Source: Anas platyrhynchos (lineage: Eukaryota > Chordata > Aves > Anseriformes > Anatidae). Taken from it: a stretch of 64,000 nt of DNA. The notes beneath the pieces are model-generated. The model ran no database searches, had not been told where the DNA came from, and saw only the letters and a program-made list of their open reading frames with translations. Positions 1-10,804 of this stretch are shown here, piece after piece; within the stretch, counting starts at the first letter, position 1, and each line of letters begins with the position of its first letter. The stretch lies in assembly GCF_047663525.1 (NCBI RefSeq), contig NC_092616.1, positions 5,493,501-5,557,500 of the forward strand. The letters are read 5' to 3'. A program made the translations under genes and the position numbers.

Positions 1-1780
1 CGGGAACCTCAGCGATGTGACCTCAGCGCAGGAACCTCAGAGATGTGACCTCAGCGCGGGAACCTCAGCGATGTGACCTCAGCGTGGGAACCTCAGCGCT
101 GTGACCTCAGCACGGGAACCTCAGCGATGTGACCTCAGCACTGTGACCTCAGCGCGAGAACCTCAGCGATGTCACTTAAGCGAGGGAACCTCAGCGCAGG
201 AACCTCAGCGATGTGACCGCAGAAGGGAACCTCAGTGCGGGAACCTCAGCGATGTCACCTAAGCGTGGGAACCTCAGCGCGGGAACCTCAGCGCGAGAAC
301 CTCAGCGATGTGACCTCAGCGTGGGAACCTCAGCGATGTGACCTCAGCGCGGGAACCTCAGCGCAGGAACCTCAGCGATGTGACTTCACCGTGGGAACCT
401 CAGCGATGTGACCTCAGCGCTGGAACATCAGCGATGTGACCTCAGTGACGGAACCTCAGAGCGGGAACCACAGTGCTGAGACCTCAGCGTGGGCACCTCA
501 GCGATGTGACCTCAGCTTGGGAACCTCAGCGCGGGAATCTCAGCGATGTGACCTCAGCGCGGGAACCTCAGCGACGTGACCTCAGCACGGGAACCTCAGC
601 GCGGGAACCACAGCTCTGTGACCTCAGCGCGGGAACCTCAGCAGTGTGACCTCAGCACGGGAACCTCAACGCGGGAACCTCAGCGATGTGACCTCAGCGC
701 GGGAATCTCAGTGATGTCACCTAAGCGATGTGACCTCAGCACGGGAACCTCAGTGATGTGACCTCAGCGCGGGAACCTCAGCACTGTGACCTCAGCGCGG
801 GAACCTCAGCGATGTGACCAAAGCGTGGGAACCTCAGCAGTGTCACGTCAGCATGGGAAGCTCAGCGTAGGAACCTCAACAGTGTGACCTCACAGCGGGA
901 ACCTCAGCGATGTGACCTCAGCACGGGAAGCTCAGCGATGTCACCTAAGCGATGTGACCTCAGCGCGGGAACATCAGCAATGTGACCAAAGCGTGGGAAC
1001 ATCTGCGCGGGAACCTCAGCTCTGTGACCTCAGCGCGGGAACCTAAACAATGTGACCTCAACGCGGGAACCTCTGCATGGGAACCTCAGCGATGTGAACT
1101 AAGCGCGGGAACCTCAGCTCCGTGACCTCAGCGCGGGAACCTAAACAATGTGACCTCAGCGCGGGAACCTCAGCGATGTGACCTCAGCGATGTGACCGCA
1201 GCGCGAGAACCTCAGCGATGTGACCTCAGCGCGGGAACCTCAGCGCTGTGACCTCAGCGTGGGAACCTCAGCGTTCTGACCTCAGCGCGGGAACTTCAGC
1301 GTGGGAATCTCAGCAGTGTCACGTCAGCACGGGAACCTCAGCGTAGGAACCTCAACAGTGTGACCTCACAGCGGGAACCTCAGTGATGTGACCGCATCGT
1401 GGGAACCTCAGCGCGGGAATCTCAGCGATGTCACCTAAGCTATGTGACCTCAACGCGGGAACCTCAGCTCTGTGACCTCAGCGCGGGAACCTCAGCGTGA
1501 GAACCTCAGCAGTGTCACGTCAGCGCGGGAACCTCAGCACGGGAACCTCAGTGATGTGAGCTCAGCGCGGGAACCTCAGCGTTGTGACCTCAGTGCGGGA
1601 ACCTCAGTGCAGGAATCTCAGCGATGTGACCTCAGCGCTGGAACCTCAGAGATGTGACCTCAGCGATGGAAATTTAGCGTGGGAACCTCAGCTCTGTGAC
1701 CTCAGCTATGTGACCTCAGAGCGGGAACCTCAGTGATGTGACTTCACCGTGGGAACCTCAGCGATGTGACCTAAGCGCGG
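1..1780. repeat. 14-bp minisatellite array, first segment
   Basis: Two 14-base variants, GCGCGGGAACCTCA and GCGATGTGACCTCA, follow one another in loose alternation, so a 28-base dimer is the commonest larger unit. Frequent variants include ACCTAA for ACCTCA, GTGTCACGTCA, and units beginning GCACGG or GCGTGG. Three units make 42 bases, or exactly 14 codons, so the plus strand can stay open for 60 to 140 codons with a repeating 14-residue pattern. The frames have no shared start and stop at random, so I do not call them genes. The array is cut by a solo LTR at its right edge. Confidence 0.95.
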
Positions 1781-2669
1781 TGTGAGGAATGTTTTAACAA
1801 TTCCAATTCGTGTCCATAAATTCGTGTCCATAAATTCATGTGCATAAAGAATAATTCTGTTTGAATCCTGTCTGCCTCTGGGCCCTGCACTGGCAGTTTA
1901 ATTCTTGAACCACAGATGCAGTGTGCCCCAGTCTCCCCCTCATTCCAGTCAATTTATCACGTCTTCAGAAAACACTCCTTAAATTTATGAACCTGTTTGC
2001 TTTTGTTATTCCTGACTTCTAGTTCTAACAGTTACAGCCTTTTTTCCTGTCTTCTTCGAGATTAACTTAACACTGCTATAGATGTGTCTGTGAACGGCTG
2101 GGGAAGAATGTTTTAATTACTCGTGAAGCGTCAAATAAGAAAGCTGTTTGTGTTTGATGTCTGGGAGTTTCAGAACAACTGATAACAACTAGTGACTGTT
2201 ATGGGATACTATGTGGATCTTTGGTATCTGGCCAGGGGGCCAAGAGATTAAGAGGAAGAAAAAAGAAGCTGAAGGACGGTTGGGAGACAAGACCTGTGGA
2301 GAGTGTACAGAGAGTGTTCCATAAACTTGGAATAGTGCCAAGTAAGTACAAAGGGTGAGAGGAAGACTATGAGCCTTCAGCATGAAAGACCCCTAGAGAC
2401 CCCCAGAGGAGACTGATGCGCATGCTCCAGTAGGAGGAACTGGACCCCGGAAGCTAATTATAATAATCTACTTTTTTAGAAGTAGTAATGAATATGTATT
2501 AGTCTAGGTGCATAAAAATCAGCTGCTTGATGTAACTGGTGTGCGTCCTGGTGGAGCAGAGACTCCCGGTGCACCCAGCGCTGTTTGCTTACCTCTATTC
2601 CTTTATATTCTTTTAATAAATCCTATTTTTTTATTTAATCCTAATTTGAATCCTGAGCCATTTATAACA
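1781..2669 (+). mobile_element. Solo LTR, gammaretrovirus-like family (LTR-A)
   Basis: The element starts TGTGAGGAATG and ends CATTTATAACA, as LTRs do (TG...CA). It sits inside the 14-bp array and is flanked on both sides by GCGG, a 4-base target duplication typical of gammaretroviral integration. A TATA-like CATAAAAA lies at 2511-2518 and a polyadenylation signal AATAAA at 2615-2620. The motif CACCCAGCGCTG just before the signal is also found near the R region of the ERV LTR at 16565-17181. No internal viral sequence is attached, so this is a recombined solo LTR. A close relative on the minus strand lies at 62920-63769. Confidence 0.9.
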
Positions 2670-5109
2670 GCGGGAACCTCAGCTCCGTGACCTCAGCACG
2701 GGAACCTAAACAATGTGACCTCAGCGCGGGAACCTCAGCGATGTGACCTCAGCGATGTGACCGCAGCGCGAGAACCTCAGCGATGTGACCTCAGCGCGGG
2801 AACCTCAGCGCTGTGACCTCAGCGCGGGAACCTCAGCGTTGTGACCTCAGCGCGGGAATCTCAGCGCGGGAACCTCAGCCATGACACCTAAGTGATGGGA
2901 CCTCAACGCGGGAACCTCAGCGATGTGACCTCAGCGTGGGAACCTCAGCGTTCTGACCTCAGCGCGGGAACTTCAGCGTGGGAATCTCAGCAGTGTCACG
3001 TCAGCACGGGAACCTCAGCGTAGGAACCTCAACAGTGTGACCTCACAGCGGGAACCTCAGTGATGTGACCGCATCGTGGGAACCTCAGCGCGGGAATCTC
3101 AGCGATGTCACTTAGGCGATTTGACCTCAGCGCGGGAACATCAGCGATGTGAGCCTCAGCGCGGGAACCTCAGCGATGTCACCTAAGCCATGTGACCTCA
3201 GCGCGGGAACCTCAGCGTGAGAACCTCAGCAGTGTCACGTCAGCGCGGGAACCTCAGCACGGGAACCTCAGCGATGTGAGCTCAGCGCGGGAACCTCAGC
3301 GTTGTGACCTCAGCGCGGGAACCACAGCGCTGTGACCTCAGTGAGGGAACTTCAGTGCAGGAATCTCAGCGATGTGACCTCAGCGCTGGAACCTCAGAGA
3401 TATGACCTCAGCGATGGAAATTTAGCGCAGGAACCTCAGCAATGTCACCTAAGCGATGGGACCTACGCGCGGGAACCTCAGCGCGGGAACCTCAGCAACA
3501 TGACCTCAGCATGGGAACCACAGCGCTGTGACCTCAGCGCGGGAACATCAGCGTGGGAATCTCAGCGATGTCACCTAAGCGATGTGACCTCAGTGCGGGA
3601 ACCTCAGCGTTGTGACCTCAGCGCGGGAACCTCAGCGCGGGAACCTAAACAATGTGACCTCAGCGCGGGAACCTCAGCGTGGGAACCTCAGCAATGTCAC
3701 ATGAGCACGGGAAGCTCAGCGTAGGAACCACAACAGTGTGACCTCACAGCGGGAACCTCAGCGATGTGACCTCAGCGCGGGAACATCAGCGACGTGACCA
3801 AAGCGTGGGAACCTCTGCGCAAGAACCTCAGCTCTGTGACCTCAGCGCGGGAACCTAAACAATGTGACCTCAGCGCGGGAACCTCAGCGTGGGAACCTAA
3901 GCAGTGTGACCTCAGCGCGGGAACCTCAGCGTTGTGACCTCAGCGCGGGAACCTCAGCGTTGTGACCTCAGCGCGGGAACCTCAGCGTTGTGACCTCAGC
4001 GCGGGAACCTCAGCGTTGTGACCTCAGCGCAGGAATCTCAGCGATGCGACCTCAGCGCGGGAAACTCAGCGCACGAATATTAGCAATGTGACCTCAGCGC
4101 GAGAACCTCAGCTCCGTGACCTCAGCGCGGGAATCTAAACAATGTGACCTCAGCGCGGGAACCTCAGCGTGGGAACCTCATTAATGTGAGTTCAGCGCGG
4201 GAACCGAAACAATGTGACCTCAGCGCGGGAACCTCAGCGTGGGAACCTCAGCAGTGTCACGTCAGCGCGGGAACCTCAGCGTAGGAACCTCAACAGTGTG
4301 ACCTCACAGCGGGAACCTCAGCGATGTGACCGCAGCGATGTGACCACAGCGCGGAAACCTCAGCGATGTGACCGCAGCGCGGGAACCTCAGTGATGTGAG
4401 CTCAGCGCAGGAACCTCAGCGCGGGAACATCAGCGATGTGATATCAGCGCGGGAACCTCAGCGCATGAATCTCAGCGATGCGACCTCAGCGCGGGAACCT
4501 CAGCGTAGGAACCTCAAGAGTGTGACCTCACAGTGGGAACCTCAGCAATGTGACCTCTACGATGTGACCTCAGCGAGGGAACCTCAGCGATGTGACCAAA
4601 GCGTGGGAACCTCAGCGATGTGACCTCAGCGCGGGAACCTCAACGCCGGAACCTCAGAGATGTGACCTCAGCTATGTGACCTCAGCGCGGGAACCTCAGT
4701 GATGTGACCTCAGCGCGGGAACCTCAGAGCGGGAAGCTCAGCGATGTGACTTCACTGTGGGAACCTCAGCGAACTGACCGCAGCACGGGAACATCAGCGA
4801 TGTGACCTCAGCGCGGGAACCTCAGCGCGGGAACCTCAGCGATGTGATCTCAGCGCGAGAACCTCAGCTCCGTGACCTCAGCGCGGGAATCTAAACAATG
4901 TGACCTCAGCGCGGGAACCTCAGCAGTGTGACCTCAGCGCGGGAACCTCAGCGATGTGACCTCAGCGATGTGACCGCAGCGCGGGAACCTCAGCGCTGTG
5001 ACCTCAGCACGGGAACCTCAGCGATGTGACCAAAGCATGGGAACCTCAGCGCGGGAACCTCAGCTCTGTGACCTCAGCGCGGGAACATAAACAATGTGAC
5101 ATCAGCGTG
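2670..5109. repeat. 14-bp minisatellite array, second segment
   Basis: This has the same two 14-base units as the first segment. The block from 2670 to about 3420 repeats the unit order seen from about 1113 to 1660, including the variants CTCCGTGACC, CCTAAACAATG and GTGACCGCATCGTGG. The array therefore grew by duplicating blocks of several hundred bases as well as single units. The run 3940-4020 is a short homogenised stretch with the GTTGTGACCTCA variant in succession. No gene is seen. Confidence 0.95.
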
Positions 5110-5637
5110 GGCAGCAGCTCCTGCCAGATCACCTGCTCCTGCGTGGTCTCCTCTCCACGGGCTACAGGTCCGGCCCGGAATCTGCTCCGGCAGGGGTCTT
5201 CCACAGGCGGCAGCCTCCGTCCGTGCAGGGCCACCTGCTCCACCGTGGTCTCCTCCACGGGCTGCAGCGTGAAACCCTGCTCCACCGTGGTACTCCATGG
5301 GCTGCAGGGGGACAGCCTGCTTCACCATGGTCCTCACCACAGGCCGCAGGGGACTTCTGCTCCGGCGCCTGGAGCACCTCTCCCCCTCCTTCTACACTGA
5401 CCTTGGCACCTGCAAGGCTGTTTCTCACTCCCTTGACTCTCCCGGCTGCTGTGTGGCGCAGCGGTTTTTTCCCTGTCTTAAATATGCTCTCACAGAGGCG
5501 CAAAACAACATCGCTTATTGGCTCAGATCTGGAAAACAACGGGGCCCTTCCCAAACATGGGGCGGCTTCTAGACCTTTCTCACAGAAACCACCCCTATGG
5601 CCCCCTGCTACCAAAACCTTGCCACGTAAACCCACTA
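5110..5637 (-). mobile_element. LTR fragment, minus strand (family LTR-D)
   Basis: This non-satellite block reads on the minus strand from CTAGTGGGTTTACG through GTGGCAAGGTTTTGGTAGC to a GC-rich part made of short repeats of the type CAGCCCGTGGAGGA and GGTGGAGCAGG. I recognise these as the 5' and middle parts of a common avian LTR, seen again at 34388-35180 (-), 48882-49493 (+) and in part near 28070-28240 (+). The end with the polyadenylation signal and U5 is missing here, so the copy is truncated at its 5109 side. Several overlapping frames are open through the GC-rich repeats, but none looks like a real protein. Confidence 0.75.
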
Positions 5638-8600
5638 GACCGCAGCGCGGAAACCTCAGCGATGTGACCGCAGCGCGGGAACCTCAGCAGGGTAACCTCA
5701 GTGATGTGAGCTCAGCGCGGGAACCTCAGCGCTGTGAGCTCAGCGCGGGAACCTCAGCGTTGTGATATCAGCGCAGGAACCTCAGCGCGGGAACATCAGC
5801 GATGTGATATCAGCGCGGGAACCTCAGCGCATGAATCTAAGCGATGTGACCTGAGCGCGGGAACCTAGGCGTAGGAACCTCAACAGTGTGACCTCACAGC
5901 GGGAACCTCAGCAATGTGACCTCAATGATGTGACCTCAGCGCGGGAACCTCAGAGCGGGAACCTCAGCGATGTGACTTCACCGTGGGAAGTTAGCGATCG
6001 GACCGCAGCGCGGGAACATCAGCGATGTGACGTCAGCGCAGGAACCTCAGCGCGGGAACCTCAGAGATGTGATCTCAGCGTGAGAACCTCAGCTCCGTGA
6101 CCTCAGCGCGGGAACCTAAACAATGTGACCTCAGCGTGGGAACCTCAGCAGTGTGACCTCACAGCGGGAACCTCAGCGATGTGACCTCAGCGATGTGACC
6201 TCAGCGCGGGAACCTCAGCGATGTGACCAAAGCGTGGGAACCTCAGCGCGGGAACCTCAACTCTGTGACCTCAGCGCGGGAACCTAAACAATGTGACATC
6301 AGCGTGGGAAACTCAGCGTGGCAACCTCAGACGTGTGACCTCAGCGCAGGAACCTCAGCAATGTGACGTCAGCGTGGGAACCGAAACAAGGTGACCTCAG
6401 CGCGGGAACCTCAGAGTGGGAACCTCAGCAGTGTCACGTCAGCGCGGGAACCTCAGCGATATGACCTCAGCGTGGGAACCTCAGCGCGGGAACATCAGCG
6501 ATGTGACCTCAGCGCGGGAACATCAGCGACGTGACCAAAGCGTGGGAACCTCTGCGCGGGAACCTCACTAATGTGACCTCAGCGTGGGAACCTCAGCGTG
6601 GGAACCTCAGCAGTGTGACCTCAGCGCGGGAACCTCAGCGTAGGAACCTCAACAGTGTGACCTCAGCACGGGAATATCAGCGATGTGATCTCAGCGCTGT
6701 GAGCTCAGCCCGGGAACCTCAGCGTTGTGATATCAGCGCGGGAACCTCAACGCGGGAACATCAGCGATGTGATATCAGCGCGGGAACCTCAGTGCAGGAA
6801 TCTCAGCGATGTGACCTCAGCGCGGGAACCTCAGCACGGGAAACTCAGCGATGTCAACTAAGTTATGGGACACCAGCGCGGGAACCTCAGCGATGTGACC
6901 AAAGCGTGGGAACCTCAGCGCCGGAACCTCAGCTCTGTGACCTCAGCGCGGGAACCTAAACAATGTCACCTCAGTGCGGGAACCTCATTGTGGGAACCTC
7001 AGCAGTGTCACATCAGCGCGGGAACTTCAGCGTAGGAACCTCAACAGTGTGACCTCACAGCGGGAACCTCAGCGATGTGACCTCAGCGATGTGACCTCAT
7101 CGCGGGAACGTCAGCGACGTGACCAAAAGTGGGAACCTCAGCGATGTGACCTCAGCACGGGAACCTCAACGCGGGAACCTCAGAGATGTGACCTCAGCTA
7201 TGTGACCTCAGAGCGGGAAACTCAGTGATGTGACCTCAGCGCAGGAACCTCAGGGCCGGAACCTCAGCGATGTAACCTCAGCTATGTGACCTCAGCGAGG
7301 GAAACTCAGATATGTGACCTCAGCCGGGAACCTCAGCGATGTGACCTCAGCTATGTGACCTCAGCTATGTGACCTCAGCTATGTGACCAAAGCGTTGGAA
7401 CCTCAGCGTGGGAACCTCAGCAGTGTCACGTCAGCACGGGAAGCTCAGCGTAGGAACCTCAACAGTGTGACCTCACAGTGGGAACCTCAGCGATGTGACC
7501 TCAGCGCGGGAACATCAGCGATGTCACCTAAGCGATGTGACCTCAGCGCGGGAACCTCAGCTCTGTGACCACAGCGCGGGAACCTAAACAATGTGACCTC
7601 AGCGCGGGAACCTCAGCGTGGGAACCTCAGCAACGTGAGCTCAGCGCGGGAACCTCAGCACGGGAACCTCAGTGTTACGACCTCAGCGCGGGAACCACAG
7701 CGTTGTGACCTCAGCGCGGGAAACTCAGCGTTGTGACCTCAGCGCGGGAAACTCAGCGCTGTGACCTCAGCGCGGGAACCTCAGCGATGTGACCTCAGCG
7801 CAGGATCCTCAGCTCTGTGACCTCAGCTCTGTGACCTCAGCGCGGGAAACTCAGCGCTGTGACCTCAGCGCGGGAACCTCAGCGATGTGACCTCAGCGCA
7901 GGATCCTCAGCTCTGTGACCTCAGCTCTGTGACCTCAGCGCGGGAAACTCAGCGATGTGACCTCAGTGCGGGAACCTCAGCGCGGGAACCTCAGCGCGGG
8001 AACCACAGCGCTGTGACCGCAGCGCGGGAACCTCAGCGCGGGAATCTCAGCGATGTCACCTAAGCGATGTGACCTCAGCACGGGAACCTCAGTGATGTGA
8101 CCTCAGCGCGGGAACCTAAACAATGTGACCTCAGCGCGGGAACCTCAGCGCGGGAACCTCAGCGATGTCACCGAAGCTATGTGACCTCTGCACGGGAACC
8201 TCAGTGTTGTGACCTTAGCAAGGGAACCTCAGCGCGGGAACCTCAGCGCAGGAATCCCAGCGATGTGACCTCAGCGCGGGAACCTCAGTGCGGGAACCTC
8301 AGCGATGTGAACTCAGCGCGGGAACCTCAGCGCGGGAAAAACAGCGATGTCACATAAGCGCTGTGACCTCAACGCTGGAACCTCAGCGATGTGACCTCAG
8401 CGCGGGAACCTCAGAGCGGGAACCTCAGCTCTGTGACATCAGCGCAGGAACCTAAACAATGTGACCAAAGCGTGGGAACCTCAGCGCGGGAACCTAAACA
8501 ATGTGACCTCAGGGCGGGAACCTCAGCGTGGGAACCTCAGCAGTGTGACCTCAGTGCGGGAACCTCAGTGCGGGAATCTCAGCGATGTGACCTCAGCGTA

Positions 8601-10750
8601 GCAAACTCAGCCATGTGACCTCGGCACGGGAACCTAAGCGATGTCACCTAAGCGATGTGACCTCAACGCGGGAACCTCAGAGCGGGAACCACAGCGCTGT
8701 GACCTCAGCGCGGGATCCTCAGAGCGGGAACCTCAGCGATGTGACCTCAGCGCGGGAACATCAGCGACGTGACCAAAGCGTGGGAACCTTTGCGCGGGAA
8801 CCTCAGCTCTGTGACCTCAGCGCGGGAACGTAAACAATGTGACCTCAGCGCGGGAACCTCAGCGCGGGAACCTCAGCAGTGTCACGTCAGCGTGGGAACC
8901 TCAGCGTAGGAACCTCAACTGTGTGACCTCACAGTGGGAACCTCAGTGATGTGACCTCAGTGCCGGAACCTCAGCGATGTCACATAAGCGTGGGAACCTC
9001 AGCACGGGAAACTCAGTGATGTGAGCTCAGCGCGGGAACCTCAGCGTTGTGACCTCAGCGATGTGACCGCACCACGGGAACCTCAGCGTTGTGTCCTCAG
9101 TGCCGGAACCTCCGGGATGTCACCTAAGCGCGGAAACCTCGGCCGGGGAACCTCAGCGCTGTGAGCTCAGCGCGGGAACCTCAGCGTTGTGATATCAGCG
9201 CGGGAACCTCAGCGCGGGAACATCAGCGATGTGATATCAGCGCGGGAACCTCAGCGCAGGAATCTCAGCAATGTGACCTCAGCGTAGGAACCTCAGTGCT
9301 GTGACCTCAGTGAGGGAACCTATACAATGTGACCTCAGCGCGGGAACCTCAGCAGTGTGACCTCAGCGCGGGAAACTCAGCGTGGGAACCTCAACAGTGT
9401 GACCTCACAACGGGAACCTCAGCGATGTGACCTCAGCGATGTGACCTCAGTGCGGGAACCTCAGTGCGGGAACCTTAGCGCTGTGACCTCAGTGCGGGAA
9501 CCTCAGCGCAGGGATCTCAGCGATGTGACCTCAGCGCCAGAACCTCAGCGCTGTGACCTCAGTGCGGGAACCTCAGCGATGTGACTTCACCGTGGGAACC
9601 TCAGCGATGTGACCAAAGCGTGGGAACCTCAGCGCGGAAACCTCAGCTCTGTGACCTCAGCACGGGAACCTAAACAATGAGACCTCAGCGCAGGAACCTC
9701 AGCGTGGGAACCTCAGCAGTGTCACGTCAGCACGGGAAGCTCAGCGTAGGAACGTCAACAGTGTGACCTCACAGCGGGAACCTCAGCGATGTGACCTCAG
9801 CGCGGGAACCTCAGCGATGTCACCTAAGCGATGTGACATCAGCGCGGGAACATCAGCGACGTGACCAAAGCGTGGGAACCTCAGCGCGGGAACCTCAGCT
9901 CTGTGACCTCAGCGCGGGAACCTAAACAATGTGACCTCAGCGCGGGAACATCAGCCTGGGAACCTCAGTAATGTGAGCTTAGCGCGGGAACCTAAACAAT
10001 GTGACCTCAGCGCGGGAACCTCAGAGTGGGAACCTCAGCAGTGTGGCCTCAGCGCTGGAACCTCAGCAGTGTCACGTCAGCGTGGGAACCTCAGCGTAGG
10101 AACCTCAACAGTGTGACCTCACAGTGGGAACCTCAGTGATGTGACCTCAGTGCCGGAACCTCAGCGATGTCACATAAGCGTGGGAACCTCAGCACGGGAA
10201 ACTCAGTGATGTGAGCTCAGCGCGGGAACCTCAGCGTTGTGACCTCAGCGATGTGACCGCACCACGGGAACCTCAGCGTTGTGACCTCAGTGCCGGAACC
10301 TCAGGGATGTCACCTAAGCGCGGAAACCTCGGCCGGGGAACCTCAGCGCTCTGAGCTCAGCGCGGGAACCTCAGCGTTGTGACCTCAGCGCAGGAACCTC
10401 AGCGCGGGAACATCAGCGATGTGATATCAGCGCGGGAACCTCAGCGCAGGAATCTCAGCAATGTGACCTCAGCGTAGGAACCTCAGCGTAGGAACCTCAA
10501 GAGTGTGACCTCACAGTGGGAACCTCAGCAATGTGACCTCTACGATGTGACCTCAGCACGGGAACCTCAGCGCAGGAACCTCAGCGATGTGACCTCAGCT
10601 ATGTGAGCTCAGCGCAGGAATCTCAGCAATGTGACCTCAGCGTAGGAACCTCAGTGCTGTGACCTCAGTGAGGGAACCTATACAATGTGACCTCAACGCG
10701 GGAACCTCTGCGTGGGAACCTCAGCAGTGTGACCTCAGTGCGGGAACGTC
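5638..10750. repeat. 14-bp minisatellite array, third and longest segment
   Basis: This continues the two-unit 14-base array. Higher-order copies are visible. The block starting at 8881 recurs at 10071 (offset 1190 = 85 x 14) and stays nearly identical to about 9280/10470, sharing rare variants such as CACCACGGG and CGGAAACCTCGGCCGGGG. Another local duplication of about 112 bases (8 units), containing the rare GCAGGATCCTCAGCTCTG, is seen at about 7740-7850 and 7850-7960. The array ends abruptly at the retroviral sequence beginning AGCTAGTAATGG. Confidence 0.95.
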
Positions 10751-10798
10751 AGCTAGTAATGGTTACGAACTAGAAACAAGCTAGTAATGGTTACGAAC
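10751..10798. repeat. 28-base direct duplication at the satellite/ERV junction
   Basis: AGCTAGTAATGGTTACGAAC occurs at 10751-10770 and again at 10779-10798, so a 28-base unit is duplicated at the very edge of the retroviral sequence. The second copy leads into the gag-pol stop codon. Confidence 0.8.
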
Positions 10799-10801
10799 CC
10801 A

Positions 10802-10804
10802 TGA
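10802..10804 (+). promoter_or_regulatory. Candidate gag-pol readthrough stop (UGA)
   Basis: The pol frame, followed upstream, reaches a TGA at 10802-10804. It is followed by codons for Gly-Gly-Pro-Gly and then the protease start. In gammaretroviruses pol is made by reading through a gag stop codon that is followed by a Gly-Gly sequence. The placement fits, but the stop here is UGA instead of the more familiar UAG. About eight sense codons of gag remain before it. The readthrough role is an inference; no function is possible without gag. Confidence 0.5.

Noticed and set aside
1-1780. CRISPR-like regular repeats
   Set aside because: There are no unique spacers of constant length. The units are contiguous variants of each other, and the window is clearly from an animal.
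1-10750. Many plus-strand open frames of 60 to 140 codons with repeated TSAREPQ-like residues
   Set aside because: They follow from a 14-base repeat whose triple is divisible by three. Frames start and stop at random unit variants and show no conserved start, splice sites or codon bias.
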